Of a stretch of DNA of 64,000 bases, positions 1 through 11,602 are shown in pieces; position 1 is the first letter of the stretch, and each line of letters begins with the position of its first letter. The notes below the pieces were generated by a model that saw nothing but the letters and a program-made list of their open reading frames with translations, was not told the DNA's origin and searched no databases. The position numbers were made by a program, and so were the translations under genes. Location of the stretch: the NCBI GenBank assembly GCA_023525975.1, contig JAKNSE010000037.1:7484501-7548500 (forward strand), in the 5' to 3' direction. The DNA is from Smallanthus sonchifolius. Its lineage: Eukaryota; Streptophyta; Magnoliopsida; Asterales; Asteraceae.

Positions 1-1815
1 CCTGACCTGTTTAAGACACGATAAAACCTGTTTAGTAAAAAGTACACTATGTAATTTTATACATTTTCAAAACTAAGTAAAATTATGAGGCTAGACTTCA
101 TCATTTCTCCTTCTTGGTACATAAAATATACAACGGTCTTATAGACATGAGATTTAAAGTAGTTAAACGAGTCGTATTCATGTTTGATACTTGTGTTATT
201 CGCGTCGCTCCTGACCTGTTTAGACACGAATTGGCATGTTTTGCCATCCCTACCGCACCCCCTCCCCCTTTTATTCCGATTTTAATTCAATTGACTATTT
301 TAATACATAATCTATTGTTTTAAATTTTGATTTTTTTATAAATATTATAAACATACTCAGAAACTTTTATAAAATCAGGAAATATCAAATAGTATTTATT
401 CATTTTAATTTATTAAAAACATATTAAAAATGTTACAAATTCCTAAATAAACAATATAATGATTTATTTAAAATCTGATTACGTTATTTTTTTTTACCCA
501 ATAAAATAGTAATGTTTATATAACAAATTTTAACTATTTGTTTAAATATTATTAACTCCCATTTTGAACACATAAATAGTTATTTTTGGTAAGGAATACT
601 TATTTAAAATATTTTAAATTTATAGAAATACTTAAATACTTACCTTAGGTAAATGATTATACAAATAAAATTAATTTCATTTAAAGATTGTATTTACTTA
701 AAATCTCTTTTACTAATCACATAAGTAAAAGAAATTTAATAGATAATTTAAATAATTATTTTTATAACAAATATTTAAATCTTTTTTCATTCCATAATTT
801 ATTTAGGTTTATATAAATAAATTCAAACATATTATTTTTGTAAATACTATATAATTAATTAGAGTTTTTAATTATTTCTAAGTAGTATTAACTTATCACT
901 ATAAACACGTATATTTTTCTATAAAATATGTACAATCCCATATTCAATTCCAAACCCTATGAAACCCTAAAATCTTAAGATTTCCTTATTTCCATTTAGA
1001 CATACATTGAAATTAGAGTACAATTACCCATGTAGGTTTATTGTGAGAAATCCTCTTGAGGCCTATCCAACTTTATCAATTCATACCATTACTAGCTTCA
1101 TTACATGTAAGTTTACATAGCCCCTTTTCCTTTTTATACTTTCTGGGGTGAAACATGTCTACAACTATATTTCATACACAATTCAATACCTTTGTTCTTA
1201 TGCTAAGGTCTTTATGCTCTATGTCTTAAACTACTTGGTGACCATACGTGTGTTCATGTTAGTACAATTATTAACTTGTGGGGTAAGCCTCAGGTAGTAC
1301 CTTTTATGATCATTTTTACGGGAATCCGATATATTACTTAACACGAAACCTTGGCGGTTTTTGTGTATACATTTTTGGTACCTTTCATAACACAATCAAA
1401 TGGATTGTGTATACATTTTTCCTTTTACATGGCTTGATTGTATGCTTGGAACCTTTAATGTTTTCACATTTATGCTTTAGACACGCTTTGAACATATTGA
1501 ATTGTAAACTTTACTTAACTTTGTTTGGTGTCAAAACCTATATTACTCACCAACTACTTGTAGTTGACATTTACTTACATGTTTCAAGTGCACCCGTATG
1601 AGGACCATGCTTGATCATTTAGGTTATGGACTTAGTTTTAATGAATTTAAACTTTGATTACGTTATGTTTTACTTGAACAATATGTTGTTATTTTCCTTG
1701 TAACGGATACTTAAATTGATGAATAAATATTAAAACACATTTAATAGTTGATCATGTGCTTTTGAACAACCGCGTCAGCCCCGGCGTATAATTTGCCGTC
1801 GGCCGCAGTGTGACA
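1..1815 (+). mobile_element. Old LTR retrotransposon, LTR remnant (plus strand)
   Basis: AT-rich sequence with no coding region I can support. Its right edge looks like the end of an LTR: a GC-rich stretch finishing in GTGTGACA at 1808-1815, followed two bases later by a primer binding site at 1819. This arrangement is typical of plant Ty3-gypsy elements. I did not find the left edge of the LTR, so the stretch may be only partly LTR. The matching 3' LTR and all coding domains of this element are missing, because another element starts at 2093. Confidence 0.45.
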
Positions 1816-1818
1816 AAT

Positions 1819-1830
1819 TGGTATCAGAGA
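1819..1830 (+). other. Primer binding site, initiator tRNA-Met type
   Basis: TGGTATCAGAGA differs in the last base from the common plant retrotransposon primer site TGGTATCAGAGC, complementary to the 3' end of initiator tRNA-Met. It sits just after the LTR-like end at 1815. About 260 bp of non-coding leader follow (1831-2092) before the next element interrupts. It therefore marks a plus-strand element distinct from the minus-strand gypsy element that starts at 2093. Confidence 0.6.
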
Positions 1831-3526
1831 CATTATTATAGAGAATTAGGTTATTAGAAACCAATTACCTAGTCTATAACCTTAGGATACCATTGTGTGA
1901 TTATCCTACATGTTATCCTAGGTATTAGATTGCATGATACAATACATGTTATTTTATGAGCTACATTACTTGATACCTTACATGTTTACACAATTGCTAT
2001 TCGTGTAATACCTTATTGGCACATTGTTTGATTAGTCCACATGTTACCTGTTTAATTCCACTAAATGCCATCCTAAGCTTTACAATACACTTTGTCACAC
2101 CCCCAATTTTAACTAACGGAGTTTTACCGTTTGGGAAGTGACAAACCATGATCTCAGTCATTATTTATATTGAATGACTCTATATGGGACTCAAATGAAA
2201 ATATCATAACAATCAGAGCTTAATGCGGAAGCGTAAAGAAAAGTAAATGTGCAAAACACACGCTCCCAAAAAGTCCAAAAGTCCAAACCAAACACAATTC
2301 AAAATAGTCCAAACAATTTAATAAAACATTAATCAAAAGGAGAATCCCATGCATGTCCTATGTGTGCACCTGTGCCTTATCTTAGCTACCTGAGAAAACA
2401 TGCAAGAAAATATGTCAACACGAGGTTGGTGAGTTCATAGGTTTCAGTATGTAAATAAACGTTTACCAGATTATTGATCATTCAATATGTATCTATAGGT
2501 AGCTAACCTATGTTCATGTTTAACTTAAGCGCTTGCAACCGAAGCTGACTATTTGTTTATTTGTCTCCTGCCAGGTCTATCAACCCCGGCGATGTGAGTA
2601 GGCTAACATTTCACTCGTTCGATCTCTAATCGAGTTAGCGCAACTAACGTGGGTGGGATTTGTCAAACCCAATAGTACTACTAAACATTACCTCGCTAAG
2701 ATCCATATTAACGGTTCGATGTGTGTTGATGACTTTCAGTGATAGCGTGTTACGCTTAGCTTTAACATTGATAACATATGAATACAATATTCAGAAATGG
2801 TTTGCGACATGTTTTCTCCCCCAAGATAAAATAGTAAAAGGGGCCGTGAAAACTCACCTGATTACGTAGGAAGTAATCTCACAAGAGATGAGTTGAAACC
2901 ACAAGTGTAAGTCTCAGAAGACTTACATATGCCCTAAAATTATAAACACATAAATTAGGGACTTGTGACGACGACACGGGAGTTAGAAAATCTTAACGCT
3001 TTCTAAGGATTTAAGAGTAGACGAACGTGTCTACGGGAATAAAGATTCTTAATGTAAAAAAATTTAAGATCGAATCGTTATGTGTCGTACGTTAATAACG
3101 AATAATAATTAAACAATTACATAAATTCGTACGTTCGAGTCGTTTACAAAAATTTAGGAAAATAATATAATTTAATATATTATTTTGAGGTTCGAAGGAT
3201 TAACCAAATATTCATTTGTATGGAAAAATAATAAATATATTATTTTTAATCGAATATATAAACGTGGGTAAATAATATAACAAATTATATTATTTAAAAT
3301 TTTAAAACGTTACACGAATTAATTAAACGAGGCGAAATAATATAAAACTATATATTATTTTATACTAGGAGTCACCGTTTGAAAATAATATAAACATATC
3401 ATTTTATCTTAATTCGAGGTTTGAAAATAATATAAATCTATTATTTTAAAAGTGGGAATATATATAAAAATAGGTTATAAAATCAAACCCGAGCCTACGG
3501 GTTGTTTTCGGGTTCATAACACATAA

Positions 3527-3955
3527 TCTATACTATATAATAAATAAATGTTTTTGTATGCCACATGTCGTCACCATATTCAATCTCATCAATATTTTCC
3601 CGCCTCTCTCTCTTATTAAATGCACCAATATCTTTTAATAAATTACTAATTATACTAATAAAACACATTTATTTTAAATTATCCTTTATTATAAAAAAAA
3701 ACTTTGAAATCTAATTATGTAATTTTTATTTTCAATCAAATAGTAAATGAAAGTCAAATTACATTAAATAGTAATTGACGTATTTTCGAAATCCAATTAT
3801 ATATTATTTTTTACATATTTTGAATTTTGTTTTATATCCTTAGCATACAGTAATACATTTTTACACCTGTAAAATACATAAATAAAATCTGAGAAATTTA
3901 TGCATTGATGTTTTTCACCCGTGTGTATTACAGGTTAATATAATAATATAGAAAT
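3527..3955 (+). mobile_element. Helitron-like non-autonomous copy inside the LTR
   Basis: It begins with TCTATACTATATAATAAA, a common 5' end of plant Helitrons, and is clearly related along its length to the copy at 19667-20153 (shared CGCCACATG/CGCCACGTA-type start, CTCTCTCTTATTAAAT, AATAAAACACATTTATTTTAAATTAT, GTATTTTCGAAA). The 3' end is not clear: a degraded GTGTGTATTACAGGT stretch near 3920-3940 may be the old hairpin. No helicase gene is present, so it would depend on a relative elsewhere. Confidence 0.5.
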
Positions 3956-4004
3956 TGATTTTATAAATAAAATCCCATTAAAATGCATGTTTAAAAAGAA
4001 AATA

Positions 4005-4110
4005 TGGGAGGAGGGTTCGAACTCGGGTCTTCTCCCCAACAGTCAAACGATTTAACCAGGCCACCCGCTAGGGCAATCGCGACAAGCTTAGGACCCGAAT
4101 GGTTTTAATC
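4005..4110 (-). repeat. tRNA-like/SINE-like fragment
   Basis: Read on the minus strand, this stretch has a box A-like GGTGGCCTGGTTAAATCG and, some 30 bases later, a box B-like GAGTTCGAACCC, the layout of a tRNA-derived SINE head. I see no clean poly-A tail or target-site duplication, so it may be an old truncated SINE or a chance match. It is not a functional tRNA: the arms do not pair as a cloverleaf. Confidence 0.3.
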
Positions 4111-5304
4111 AAAAGTTCCAGAGAATCCCTCTCCCATAACCATTCGCGACCGAACCCTGTTCCAAACCCTCGAATTGGGTATTGATCGAACCAGGAAATT
4201 TGGGGGTTTTGCTAATCGATGGTATACGAATCTGAGAGGAAGTTTAATTGCAAAGTGATTGAGTCTAAGTTGTTTAAATTTCAGTTTCCAAGCCGAACCC
4301 TAGTTTTTATGAACACCAAATCGAATTAATCAAATTTGATAATGAACTAGGTTGAATCCATAGGGCTATTACAGATTAGGATATTGCGAAATCACTCATA
4401 TAATTTAATTGTATTGAGGTTGTGATCAGGATAACATTCGATTAAACCCAAAGTGTGATGAACCCTAGAATCGGTTCATCACTGATTCGATGTTATACAT
4501 TCGAATTAGCATACGGCTTTCAAAGGATGGACGATGGCTAGTCTATCCCTGAAGTTTAATTGAATTTAGATTGAGTCTAGGGTAGAGTTCGATCAAAACA
4601 TGAACATATGAACCCTAGATTCTAGATTTTGATCGAATCGATACTATAAGCCCAAATTATCATAGGGCTTCTGTTCCAGGAATAAAAACGAAGCTAGAGG
4701 AGGGTTTAGTTACCATAAACGAGTTTGAATTGAAGATGCTCGATCAAAATGGCAGCCAACTACGACTAACTTCAATTCCGGCGACTCTAACTGCTTTTCC
4801 GATCGAACTGATACTCTTAAAAGCTTGACAGCAATTTGCTTGAGGTGAGAGTATGCGTAATCGTGAGAATGGTAACTGAATTATGAGGTTTTGATAGAGA
4901 TCGACGGGAGGGTCGACGGTTTCGACATAATTAGTCATTAATCGGATTAATTCGGCAATGATGGTGTTTTATTTGATTATTATGGTCGTTAAAGGTCTTA
5001 ATCATGCAATTTCAGTTACAAATTCGACAGGAAAACGATCGTATGACTTGAATTCGAATTAAAGTCGCAAGTTTGACTTTCTAAAGTCAAACACAAATCA
5101 TGAATTTGATAATTACAAGTTTAGTCCCTGTAGTTTAGGATTTGGTATTGACAGAATTGGTCCCACGGGTTTAAGACTAGGTTAACTGTGTTAGTATTTA
5201 ACAGAATATTTAATGGAGATTCTAGTGGAGTTAACACGAAAAGTCGAATTGTCACATCATCCCCTAGTTGAAAGAATTTTCGTTCCGAAAATTAGAATAG
5301 TACC

Positions 5305-7931
5305 TTAAGAGTTTGACGTGGAGTGCTTGAATAGATGAGGATACTTGCGCATCATCTGATCCTCGCGCTCCCACGTGAATTCCGGTCCGCGTTTCGAGTT
5401 CCAACGAACTCTGACAATAGGGATTTTACTGCGTTTCAACGTTTTGATTTCCGTATACATGATTTCCACCGGTTCTTCAACGAACCGCAGTTGTTCATCG
5501 ATGTGTAGTTCCTCAAGAGGAACTGCGAGTGTTTCGTCTGCTAGACATTTCTTCAAGTTTGAGACATGAAAGACATCGTGTACACCACTAAGTCCTTCCG
5601 GTAGGTCCAGTTGATACGCTATTGGGTCAATTCTCTTTACTATCTTGAATGGTCTAACATAACGAGGAATGGGTTTGCCTCGTTTCCCAAAACGAATGAC
5701 ACCCTTCCAAGGTGAGACTTTTAACAAAACCATATCCCCTACTTGAAATTCTAATGGTTTACGACGCTTATCAGCATAGCTCTTTTGACGATCACGAGCT
5801 GCTGCCATACGGTTTCTAATTTGAACGATTTTCTCAGAAGTTTCAAGTACGAGTTCAGGACCTGTAAGTTGACTATCCCCAACCTCTGCCCAACAAATAG
5901 AAGAACTACATTTCCGTCCATATAGTGCTTCAAATGGAGCTGCCTTGATGCTAGTGTGATAACTGTTGTTGTATGAAAACTCCACCAACGGTAGGTGAGA
6001 TTCTCAAGTGTTACCGAAATCAATCACACAAGCTCATAGCATATCCTCCAGGGTTTGAATAGTACGCTTTGTTTGGCCATCAGTTTGAGGGTGGTATGAT
6101 GTGCTCATATCTAAACGCGTGCCTAAAGCTTTATGTAACGATTGCCAGAAACAAGAGGTGAATCGTGCATCATGATCCGAAATGATAGAGATTGGCACCC
6201 CGTGCCGTGAGACTACTTCTTTCAAGTAAATAAAAGTAAGCTTATCCATTTTGTCGGTTTCCTTGATTGCTAAGAAGTGAGCGGACTTTGTTAAACGATC
6301 GACTATCACCCAAATGGTATCACATCTGGTAGGAGTTCATGGCAATTTTGTGATAAAGTCCATGGATATCTACTCCCATTTCCACATGGGAATCTCTGGT
6401 TGCTGGAGAAGACCGGAAGGCTTTTGATATTCAACCTTGACCTTCGCGCAAGTCAGGCACTTTCTCACATAGGTGGCTATATCGGCCTTCATCTTAGGCC
6501 ACCAATACAGCACCTTTAGGTCGTAGTACATCTTGTCGGAACCTGGATGAATAGAGTAACGAGATTTATGAGCTTCACCCATGACCAGTTCCCTTAAATT
6601 TCCGAATATTGGAACCCATATTCGCTCAGCGAAGTAGCGAATACCGTCAGATTTGACCTCGAGTTGTGCTTCCATACCGCGTGTACCTTCCAGCGGTAGG
6701 TTTTCTTCTTTCAGGGCTTCAAGTTGAGAACTACGGATTTTGTCAGGTAATCCGGGGTGAATAGTAAGCTGTAGTGCTCGAACGCGTTTGGGCTTAGTTT
6801 CCTTTCTACTTAGGGCATCAGCTACAACATTAGCCTTACCCGGATGATACCGGATCGCACAGTCATAATCATTTAAGAGCTCGACCCAACGACGCTATCT
6901 CATGTTCAGCTCTTTCTGCTCGAAGATGTGCTGAAGACTCTTGTGATCGGTGTAGATAGTGCATTTGGTACCGTACAAGTAGTGTCTCCATATCTTAAGT
7001 GCGAAAACTACATCTCCTAACTCTAGATCATGAGTGGTGTAGTTTTTCTCGTGAATCTTTAGTTGACGCGAAGCATATGCGATCACCTTTTCTCGTTGCA
7101 TTAATACACAACCCAGACCCTGAATGGATGCATCACAATACACCACAAAATCATCCGTACCCTCCGGAAGAGCTAGGATAGGTGCACTGCAAAGTTTCTG
7201 CTTAAGATGTTGGAATGCTGACTCTTGGTTATCGCCCCAGTTATAGGCTTTACCCTTTTGATTTAAGGCAGTGAGAGGTTTTGCAATCTTTGAAAATCCC
7301 TCGATGAATCGACGGTAATATCCAGCCAATCCTAGAAATTGTCGCACCTCAGTCGGAGTCGTCGATGCTGCCCAATTCTTGATGGCTTCAATCTTTGATG
7401 GATCGACATGTATTCCCTTCTCGTTAACCACATGTCCTAAGAATTGAACTTCTCGAATCCAGAATTCACACTTGGAAAACATAGCATACAGCTGCTCCTT
7501 TTTAAGTAATTCCAGAATTAAACGTAAATGTTCCTCATGTTCCTCCTTGTTTTTGGAATAAATGAGAATGTCGTCGATGAAAACAATGACAAATTGATCA
7601 AGGTATGGTTTACACACACGGTTCATGAGGTCCATGAATACCGCAGGTGCGTTGGTTAATCCGAAAGGCATGACCATAAACTCGTAGTGGTTGTACCTTG
7701 TCCTGAAAGCAGTCTTAGAGATATCCTCATCTCGGACTCTCAATTGATGGTAACCGGACCTAAGATCTATCTTGGAATAGAAACTTGATCCTTGGAGTTG
7801 ATCAAAGAGATCATCTATACGAGGCAAAGGATAACGATTCTTGATTGTGACTTTATTCAGTTCACGGTAGTCGATACACATACGGAAAGTCCCGTCCTTC
7901 TTCTTGACAAACAGGACCGGAGCTCCCCATG
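5305..7931 (-). pseudogene. Ty3-gypsy pol pseudogene (reverse transcriptase to integrase)
   Basis: Minus-strand remnant of a chromovirus-like pol, read from 7931 down to 5305. In order: truncated RT start (SPWGAPVLFVKKKDG, 7930-7885), RT core with FIDD, RNase H with YCDAS, integrase zinc finger (HKSRYSIHPG...CLTC), integrase core, and a C-terminal segment ending near RWNSKRGPEFTWE, like a chromodomain. The frame is broken by several stops, for example at 6895-6897 and in the 6000-6400 region, mostly explained by C-to-T or G-to-A changes. The integrase catalytic Glu reads Lys (DGQTKRT where DGQSERT is usual). Gag, protease and the 5' LTR are missing: the element stops at about 7931 against an unrelated RING sequence. 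It cannot encode an active element. Confidence 0.9.
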
Positions 7932-8299
7932 GCGAGAATCAGGGAAATCACAGAGGATGTTGTTAGCACGGGTTTGTCTGAGAAGGATAACATCTCCAAG
8001 TATTTAACGGAAAAGGTACGATTCTCATGTAAACCAGGAGGAAGTTTCTTGTCCCATATGCCATGTAAGATATACATATTCTATCTATATTTGAACTTGA
8101 AAATTGTTGGATTTGGGTTTATATATTTTGTTTTTTGTTTGATCAGGAAGATTTCAAGGATGGGGATAAGATTGGAAGGATGGTGAAATGTAGACATGAA
8201 TATCATGTGGATTGCATCAAGAGGTGGCTGTTGATAAAGAAATTATGTCCAATCTGCAGAACCGAATGCTCAAATTATGAACCAACCCCCAATAGTTAG
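7932..8299 (+). pseudogene. RING-H2 finger gene fragment (two exons)
   Basis: The 3' part of a plant RING-H2 E3 ubiquitin ligase-like gene. The first piece encodes a stretch with VSTGLSEKDNISKYLTEKV, typical of the region before the RING in this family, and then the first cysteine pair CPIC (8049-8060). A donor (CAT/GTAAG near 8064) and an acceptor (TTTGATCAG, ending near 8148) flank an intron; the second exon reads EDFKDGDKIGRM, then CRHEYHVDC and CPIC, a complete C3-H2-C3 pattern, ending with a stop at about 8297-8299. The first exon changes frame by one base between its upstream part and CPIC, and the N-terminal bulk of the gene is absent. I read it as a truncated pseudogene, joined at its left to gypsy pol. 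Confidence 0.7.
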
Positions 8300-9300
8300 C
8301 TTGCTTTTTAAGTTGTAAATACTAAATATGAATATCTATCCCAAACACATTCACTTGGACTATTTGCAATTTCTCTATGCATTTTAGCAAAACAATTATG
8401 TATGTTTTAACTTACCCAATTGTGAAATATGACGTTTGAGATTGATGCTTATTATAACCTCTTGACAAAGGCTGAGTAGTCTTGGGCGTATCCGGATTAT
8501 ATCTAAGACCCACAAAGACCCGTTTTTGTCTCTGACGAACGAGCGGGTTGTGGAGCTCCATGGATCGTCGGTTTTCTATCTAGGGCCTATATAGGGTCTT
8601 GTGAGAGAGTTGAGCTCATAATCGCTCAGTCTCTTTTTCTCTCGCCGAGTGTATCTCTCTCAACAGAGTCTAGGGTTTCTATGTTCATCGCGTTGATGAA
8701 TTTTAGATCCGTCTGTATTAGAGTTTTGTATCAAATTATCACATTGATAATCTGAATCTAATCTTATATCTACTGAGGTCTTGTATGATTTGTTCTTGTT
8801 GATCGAGTCTGTGTTGTTGGGTTAAACTACTTTGGTTTGGGATTATTGAATATATTTCTAGAGTTTGACAACGTTTGCATAGATGGGTTCTAAAAGCATT
8901 CATTGGAGATGTTCTTACACTATGGATTTTTAAACTTTTTCTCGGTTTAAACAATTGAGTTGATAATGATTTTTATTATGGTGGTCATAATAAGGCCTTT
9001 TACATCGGCTTCTGCGTATTTGTGTGAATGTGTTTTACATATTTTAAGGAAAATGGTTTAAAGTGGTTGTGAGTGCGGGAGAGAAAAATGTATAAATTTT
9101 TTGTATATTTGCCGAAACACTGTTCACCTATATAATTTTTTTAATATTTTTTAAAGTGGTTGTGAGTGGAGGATAGAGAAAATATAATGATAAATGTATA
9201 AAAAATATTATTTAATTAAAAAGGAGGAGATAAAATGTAGTGATTTTTAATGTAATTATAGAGATGAGGATAAAGAAACTGATGAGAATGTTTAATCCAT
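8300..9300. other. Non-coding stretch with a promoter-like segment
   Basis: No supported gene. After the RING fragment's 3' flank, 8500-8720 has a TATATAGG-type box (about 8588) followed by a CT-rich stretch (CTCTTTTTCTCTCGCC) and TAGGGTTTCTATG. That looks like a plant core promoter and leader, or part of a copia-type LTR, but nothing coding follows. The rest is AT-rich. Confidence 0.3.
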
Positions 9301-9303
9301 TAA

Positions 9304-9774
9304 AAAGTAAATTGTCATTTTCGAGTTAACGTGGTTTGACCATTTTATCCACTTTCATCTAAAACTTTTTATTCAGTTTTATCATCCTTGACTTTTCAAA
9401 ATCTAGTCATTTTCATCCACCCGACTAACTCCGTCTACATTTTAACGTTAGATCATGGGCAATTTGGTCTTTTCAACCACTTTCTACTCTCTATGACATT
9501 CAAGAATGATTTATTAAAAGAGCAAATTGCCCCTGATTTAATGTTAAAATATAGACGGAGTTAGTCATGTGGATGAAAATGGCTAGATTTTGAAAAATCA
9601 GGGACGAAAAAGCTAAAAAAAGTTTTCGAATGAAATATAGACGGAGTTAGTAATGTGGATGAAAATGGCTAGATTTTGAAAAATCAGAGACGAAAAAGCT
9701 AAAAAAAAGTTTTCGAATGAAAGTGGTAAAAATGGTCAAACCAGATGAACAAAAATGACACTTTACTTTAATTA
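9304..9774. mobile_element. Fold-back MITE with long inverted arms
   Basis: The left arm (9310-9480) and right arm (9530-9771) are inverted copies: on the left GTGGTTTGACCATTTTATCC, CTAGTCATTTTCATCCAC and CTCCGTCTA, on the right their complements TAGACGGAG, GTGGATGAAAATGGCTAG and ATGGTCAAACC. The right arm contains a tandem duplication of about 95 bp (starting near 9552 and 9645). The whole could form a long hairpin and encodes nothing. I could not settle the exact ends or target-site duplication; TTAA-rich sequence lies on both sides. Confidence 0.6.
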
Positions 9775-10032
9775 AATAAATGATTTAAAGTTATGTTTTT
9801 GATGTATTATCTTTATAATTTTCAGTTAGAGGATTATTTGTCAATCATTTGAATTCACAAACCTTCATTAATTCTTAATCAACATGTAAAGACATAAAGT
9901 TGATTTGTAAACCTTCAACTAATCAAATTGACGATTAAAACAAACACTAAATACCATCATCTTCAGAATACTCAATATTTCAATATTAATTTGCATTTTG
10001 ATGAATACTTTACAAAAACAAAACCCCTAGAA

Positions 10033-10539
10033 TCATTTGGGATCAAGCACACAATAAAGTTGTGAACCCGAGTTTGTTTTTCGATATGACGGAAGATGTT
10101 CTACAATTTCAATAACCCACAAAACTTTTTCTTTTGTTTTTGTCCTATGCGGGTTGTCGTGAGTGATATTATTTCTCCACGGAGGTAAACCTCCGAGTGG
10201 GCGCAGAAAAGTACCCGTGTGTGTTTTGAGTCGAACCTGAAAACCATCACGTAATGGTTCCCAATTCACACTTCCATCCAAATCTGGTTTGAGTTCGGTT
10301 TGAATGACCTTTTTGCCCTTCGCCCCTTGAAGAAACGGAGAGTTGGATGCCATTAGGTATTTTCCATAACAACTTTTGAAACGTATGTAATTTTCTCCGG
10401 TTGGAAAGACCATCCATTCGGCTTTTTCTGTTGATCCATCGCGATCTAGAGAGACCGATTGCTCATCATCGTCCGCGATCATGTATTTGTCTTGTGTGCT
10501 TCGGAAACGGATCGTTTTAGCTTTTTTAAAGAGCTCCAT
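10033..10539 (-). CDS. DUF569 domain protein (actin cross-linking-like, beta-trefoil)
   Basis: A single-exon gene of 168 residues, starting at the ATG whose product begins MELFKKAKTIRFRS. A further in-frame ATG lies 13 codons upstream, but family members start at a MELF/MEFF-type methionine close to the first beta strand, so I chose the internal one. The sequence shows the family pattern of basic strands with aromatic residues: RFRSTQDKYMIADDD, IRFKSCYGKYLMAS, and NWEPLRDGFQVRLKTHTGTFLRPLGGLPPWRNNITHD. Known members have one or two copies of the beta-trefoil-like domain; this one has one, so it is a short form. Biochemical function is not established; the family is plant-specific and some members respond to stress. 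The frame has no break, and three W-box motifs lie just upstream. Confidence 0.85.
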   Translation of the reverse strand: MELFKKAKTIRFRSTQDKYMIADDDEQSVSLDRDGSTEKAEWMVFPTGENYIRFKSCYGKYLMASNSPFLQGAKGKKVIQTELKPDLDGSVNWEPLRDGFQVRLKTHTGTFLRPLGGLPPWRNNITHDNPHRTKTKEKVLWVIEIVEHLPSYRKTNSGSQLYCVLDPK

Positions 10540-10693
10540 GTTCTTGAATTTGGTTGTCCCATGAATTGTGTATTTCAAAGATGTTGCAAAAATGTTGATT
10601 TGAGATTTCAGAAATTAATTGGTTTTGCAAATGGGTGGAGGGTGAAAATATTGAGAAGAAAAAAGGGAAAGAAATATGAGTGATTCTGGATTT

Positions 10694-10750
10694 TTGACTT
10701 TTTGATTTTGGCGTTGACTTTTAAATCCATTTATTTTCTTTCCTTTGACC
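10694..10750. promoter_or_regulatory. W-box cluster upstream of the DUF569 gene
   Basis: Three TTGAC[C/T] cores lie at 10694-10699, 10714-10719 and 10745-10750, within 155-212 bp upstream of the chosen start codon. W-boxes are bound by WRKY factors in either orientation. The stretch is too short for their density to be decisive, but clustering close to the start fits a stress-responsive promoter. Confidence 0.4.
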
Positions 10751-11602
10751 AACTTTTGTATGCCACGTGATCGGATCTTTGTTTTGTCACCAGAAAAGAC
10801 ATTATTTTTTGCAACTTCTTTTTTTTAAGCCAAATTTTATTTACAGAGCAACCCACCAAACAGCATGGGGTATACCCGTGTGATTGTGGTGTGGTATAAT
10901 AATAATAAAGTGCACGTCAGGTGGCGTCACATCACTACCATCACTATCACACCACTCATCACTTGACAAGGGGTATACCCGTGTGATTGTGGTGGTGTGA
11001 TAATTAAATGTTTATTTTTTAATTTTCATTTAAATAAAATAAAACATAATATTTTATTAAAATAAAAATAAAATAAAACATAATAAATAATATTTTATTA
11101 ATAATTAAAAAAATACATTAATAATTGTTTTAAAAAATACATTAATAATTGTCATAAAACATATAATTTGTTTAAAATAAAAAATAAAGAATAAAAAAGT
11201 CTTTCAAATGAAAGTTGACTATGATAAAATGGGCTAGTCCAGCGCACCAAGCCCACAAATGAAAGCCGATTATAATTAGGGTTAGAGTTTGATAATCTAC
11301 GCAAACACACACAGCAGTTGTATATCTATCTTCTTCTTCTAAGATTAGGGTTTATCATCTGCACTTGTCATCACTAGAGTTAGGGTTTATCGTCGTTTTT
11401 TTAATTCCTGTTTGACAGTACAGGCAAAAAATAGCCTTTCAACGGCTTTATTCTCGTTTAAAGCCTTGAATCACCCCGTGAAAAAAATCACGCGCAGGAA
11501 TCACGCTGTGAAAAATAAAACAAGGGGGCGGTGTTTGCTTGGTATCATGTCGTGATTCCTATTGCCACATAGGATCACACCATGGATTAAAGGGGTATAC
11601 CA
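10751..11602. other. Non-coding stretch with a 25-bp direct repeat
   Basis: No gene. GGGGTATACCCGTGTGATTG occurs at 10867 and again at 10970, the two copies bracketing about 80 bp that contain GTGGCGTCACATCAC. A related GTAGGCGTCACCTCACTCA motif occurs near 43414, so this may be a short MITE-type unit. The part from 11270 to 11400 carries two TTAGGGTTTATC motifs (telo-boxes) with CTTCTTCTTCT, as in the leader of a plant gene, but no coding exon follows before the LINE fragment. Confidence 0.35.

Larger units (their letters stand above)
2093..5256 (-). mobile_element. 3' LTR of a decayed Ty3-gypsy element (about 3.16 kb)
   Basis: On the plus strand the stretch begins TGTCACACCCCC and ends TTGTCACA, so the minus-strand LTR runs TGTGACA...GTGACA with TG/CA ends. 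Just outside its inner edge (5257-5264) is a pyrimidine run, the complement of a polypurine tract, and the pol remnant begins about 50 bp further on. No complete gene is visible inside; short open frames look like chance. It contains a Helitron-like insertion (3527-3955) and a tRNA-like stretch near 4005-4110. The 5' LTR is missing, so no target-site duplication can be paired. Confidence 0.65.

Noticed and set aside
4744..4938. Small reading frame in the gypsy LTR
   Set aside because: Inside a non-coding LTR, no similarity to any domain.
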